From: an uncultured Actinomycetes bacterium
GTDB taxonomy: Bacteria > Actinomycetota > Actinomycetes > Nanopelagicales > Nanopelagicaceae
DNA: 5,097 nucleotides
Direction of reading: 5' to 3'
Assembly (NCBI GenBank): GCA_903916775.1
Contig: CAIWXY010000013.1
Coordinates: 1-5,097 of the forward strand
Shown here: in pieces, positions 4,836 through 5,097 of the stretch
Position numbering within the stretch: position 1 is the stretch's first letter
How the letters are laid out: each line of letters starts with the position of its first letter
Notes under the pieces: model-generated
What the model was told of the DNA's origin: nothing
The model's input: only the letters and a program-made list of their open reading frames with translations
The model's database searches: none
Made by a program: the position numbers and the translations under genes

Positions 4836-5097
4836 GCCGGCGCAGCTGGTTTAACTACTGCCTCGTTGGAGTGCTGTGGGGCCTGCCCTACCTCTTCATC
4901 AAAGTCGCTGTCGCTCCTCGTGCGTTTACACCTGCTTTCTTGGTTTTCTCCAGAGTACTGATTGGCTCGATCATTCTGATCCCCTACTCAATCCGCAAAG
5001 GCACCCTGCGACCAGCGCTTAAGCACTTCAAGTGGATCCTGCTCTACGCCGTGCTCGAAATATGTGGACCTTGGCTCTTGATTAGTACTGCCGAAAC
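4832..5097 (+). CDS. DMT-superfamily (EamA) membrane transporter, N-terminal part, cut by the window edge
   Basis: Eighty-eight complete codons are visible from the ATG at 4832 and the frame is open at the window end. Three hydrophobic segments (about residues 8-26, 33-52 and 66-85) match the start of an EamA repeat. Typical marks are the first-helix VLWGLPYLFIKVAV (14-27), then FLVFSRVLIGSIILIPYSIRK (a helix ending in basic residues, 36-56). It is predicted to be an inner-membrane metabolite or drug transporter of unknown substrate. It is a second member of the family that ends at position 729, with clearly different sequence. The start is uncertain: no ribosome binding site precedes 4832, an in-frame GTG exists at 4796, and a 13-codon ORF overlaps this ATG. 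It is divergent from the phosphofructokinase gene, with a 111-bp gap from that ATG. Confidence 0.8.
   Translation, partial: MSRRSWFNYCLVGVLWGLPYLFIKVAVAPRAFTPAFLVFSRVLIGSIILIPYSIRKGTLRPALKHFKWILLYAVLEICGPWLLISTAE

Noticed and set aside
1..5097. Mobile elements, CRISPR arrays, tRNA/rRNA genes, riboswitches or defence genes
   Set aside because: I found no transposase or integrase motifs, no regularly spaced repeats and no RNA gene signatures; the strand is almost fully occupied by housekeeping genes.

Overview
The window looks like a stretch of chromosome from an actinobacterium of intermediate G+C (about half, judged by eye). Three things suggest this. The DAHP synthase is class II and aligns position for position with the M. 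tuberculosis AroG active site. The phosphofructokinase resembles the actinomycete pyrophosphate-dependent type. Three starts carry a TANNNT -10 box exactly six bases upstream, the usual arrangement of actinobacterial leaderless transcripts. A freshwater lineage such as Nanopelagicales (acI) would fit the moderate G+C and close packing, but that placement is inference.

Layout. Positions 1-1772 (+): the 3' part of a DMT/EamA membrane transporter, overlapping by ATGA with a low-specificity L-threonine aldolase. Positions 1746-4720 (-): three co-directional genes, read in transcription order as phosphofructokinase (PPi-type signature), class II DAHP synthase and Ogt-type O6-alkylguanine-DNA alkyltransferase. 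The ogt 3' end runs 27 bp into the 3' end of the aldolase gene on the opposite strand. Positions 4721-4831: a compact divergent control region. Positions 4832-5097 (+): the 5' part of a second DMT/EamA transporter, preceded by a possible 13-codon leader ORF. There is no gene-free stretch longer than about 110 bp.

How the genes work together. The phosphofructokinase serves glycolysis, reversibly if it uses PPi. DAHP synthase draws PEP and erythrose-4-phosphate from central carbon into the shikimate pathway. Ogt is a stand-alone DNA repair protein, and its signals suggest expression independent of its neighbours. The transporter/aldolase pair is probably one transcription unit linked to threonine or glycine metabolism, but the transported substrate cannot be read from the sequence.

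The gene content is ordinary housekeeping, and I see no mobile element, CRISPR array, RNA gene or defence system. The most interesting signals are regulatory: a terminator-like hairpin after the DAHP synthase gene that also holds the -10 box and start codon of ogt, and a putative leaderless leader peptide in front of the right-hand transporter.
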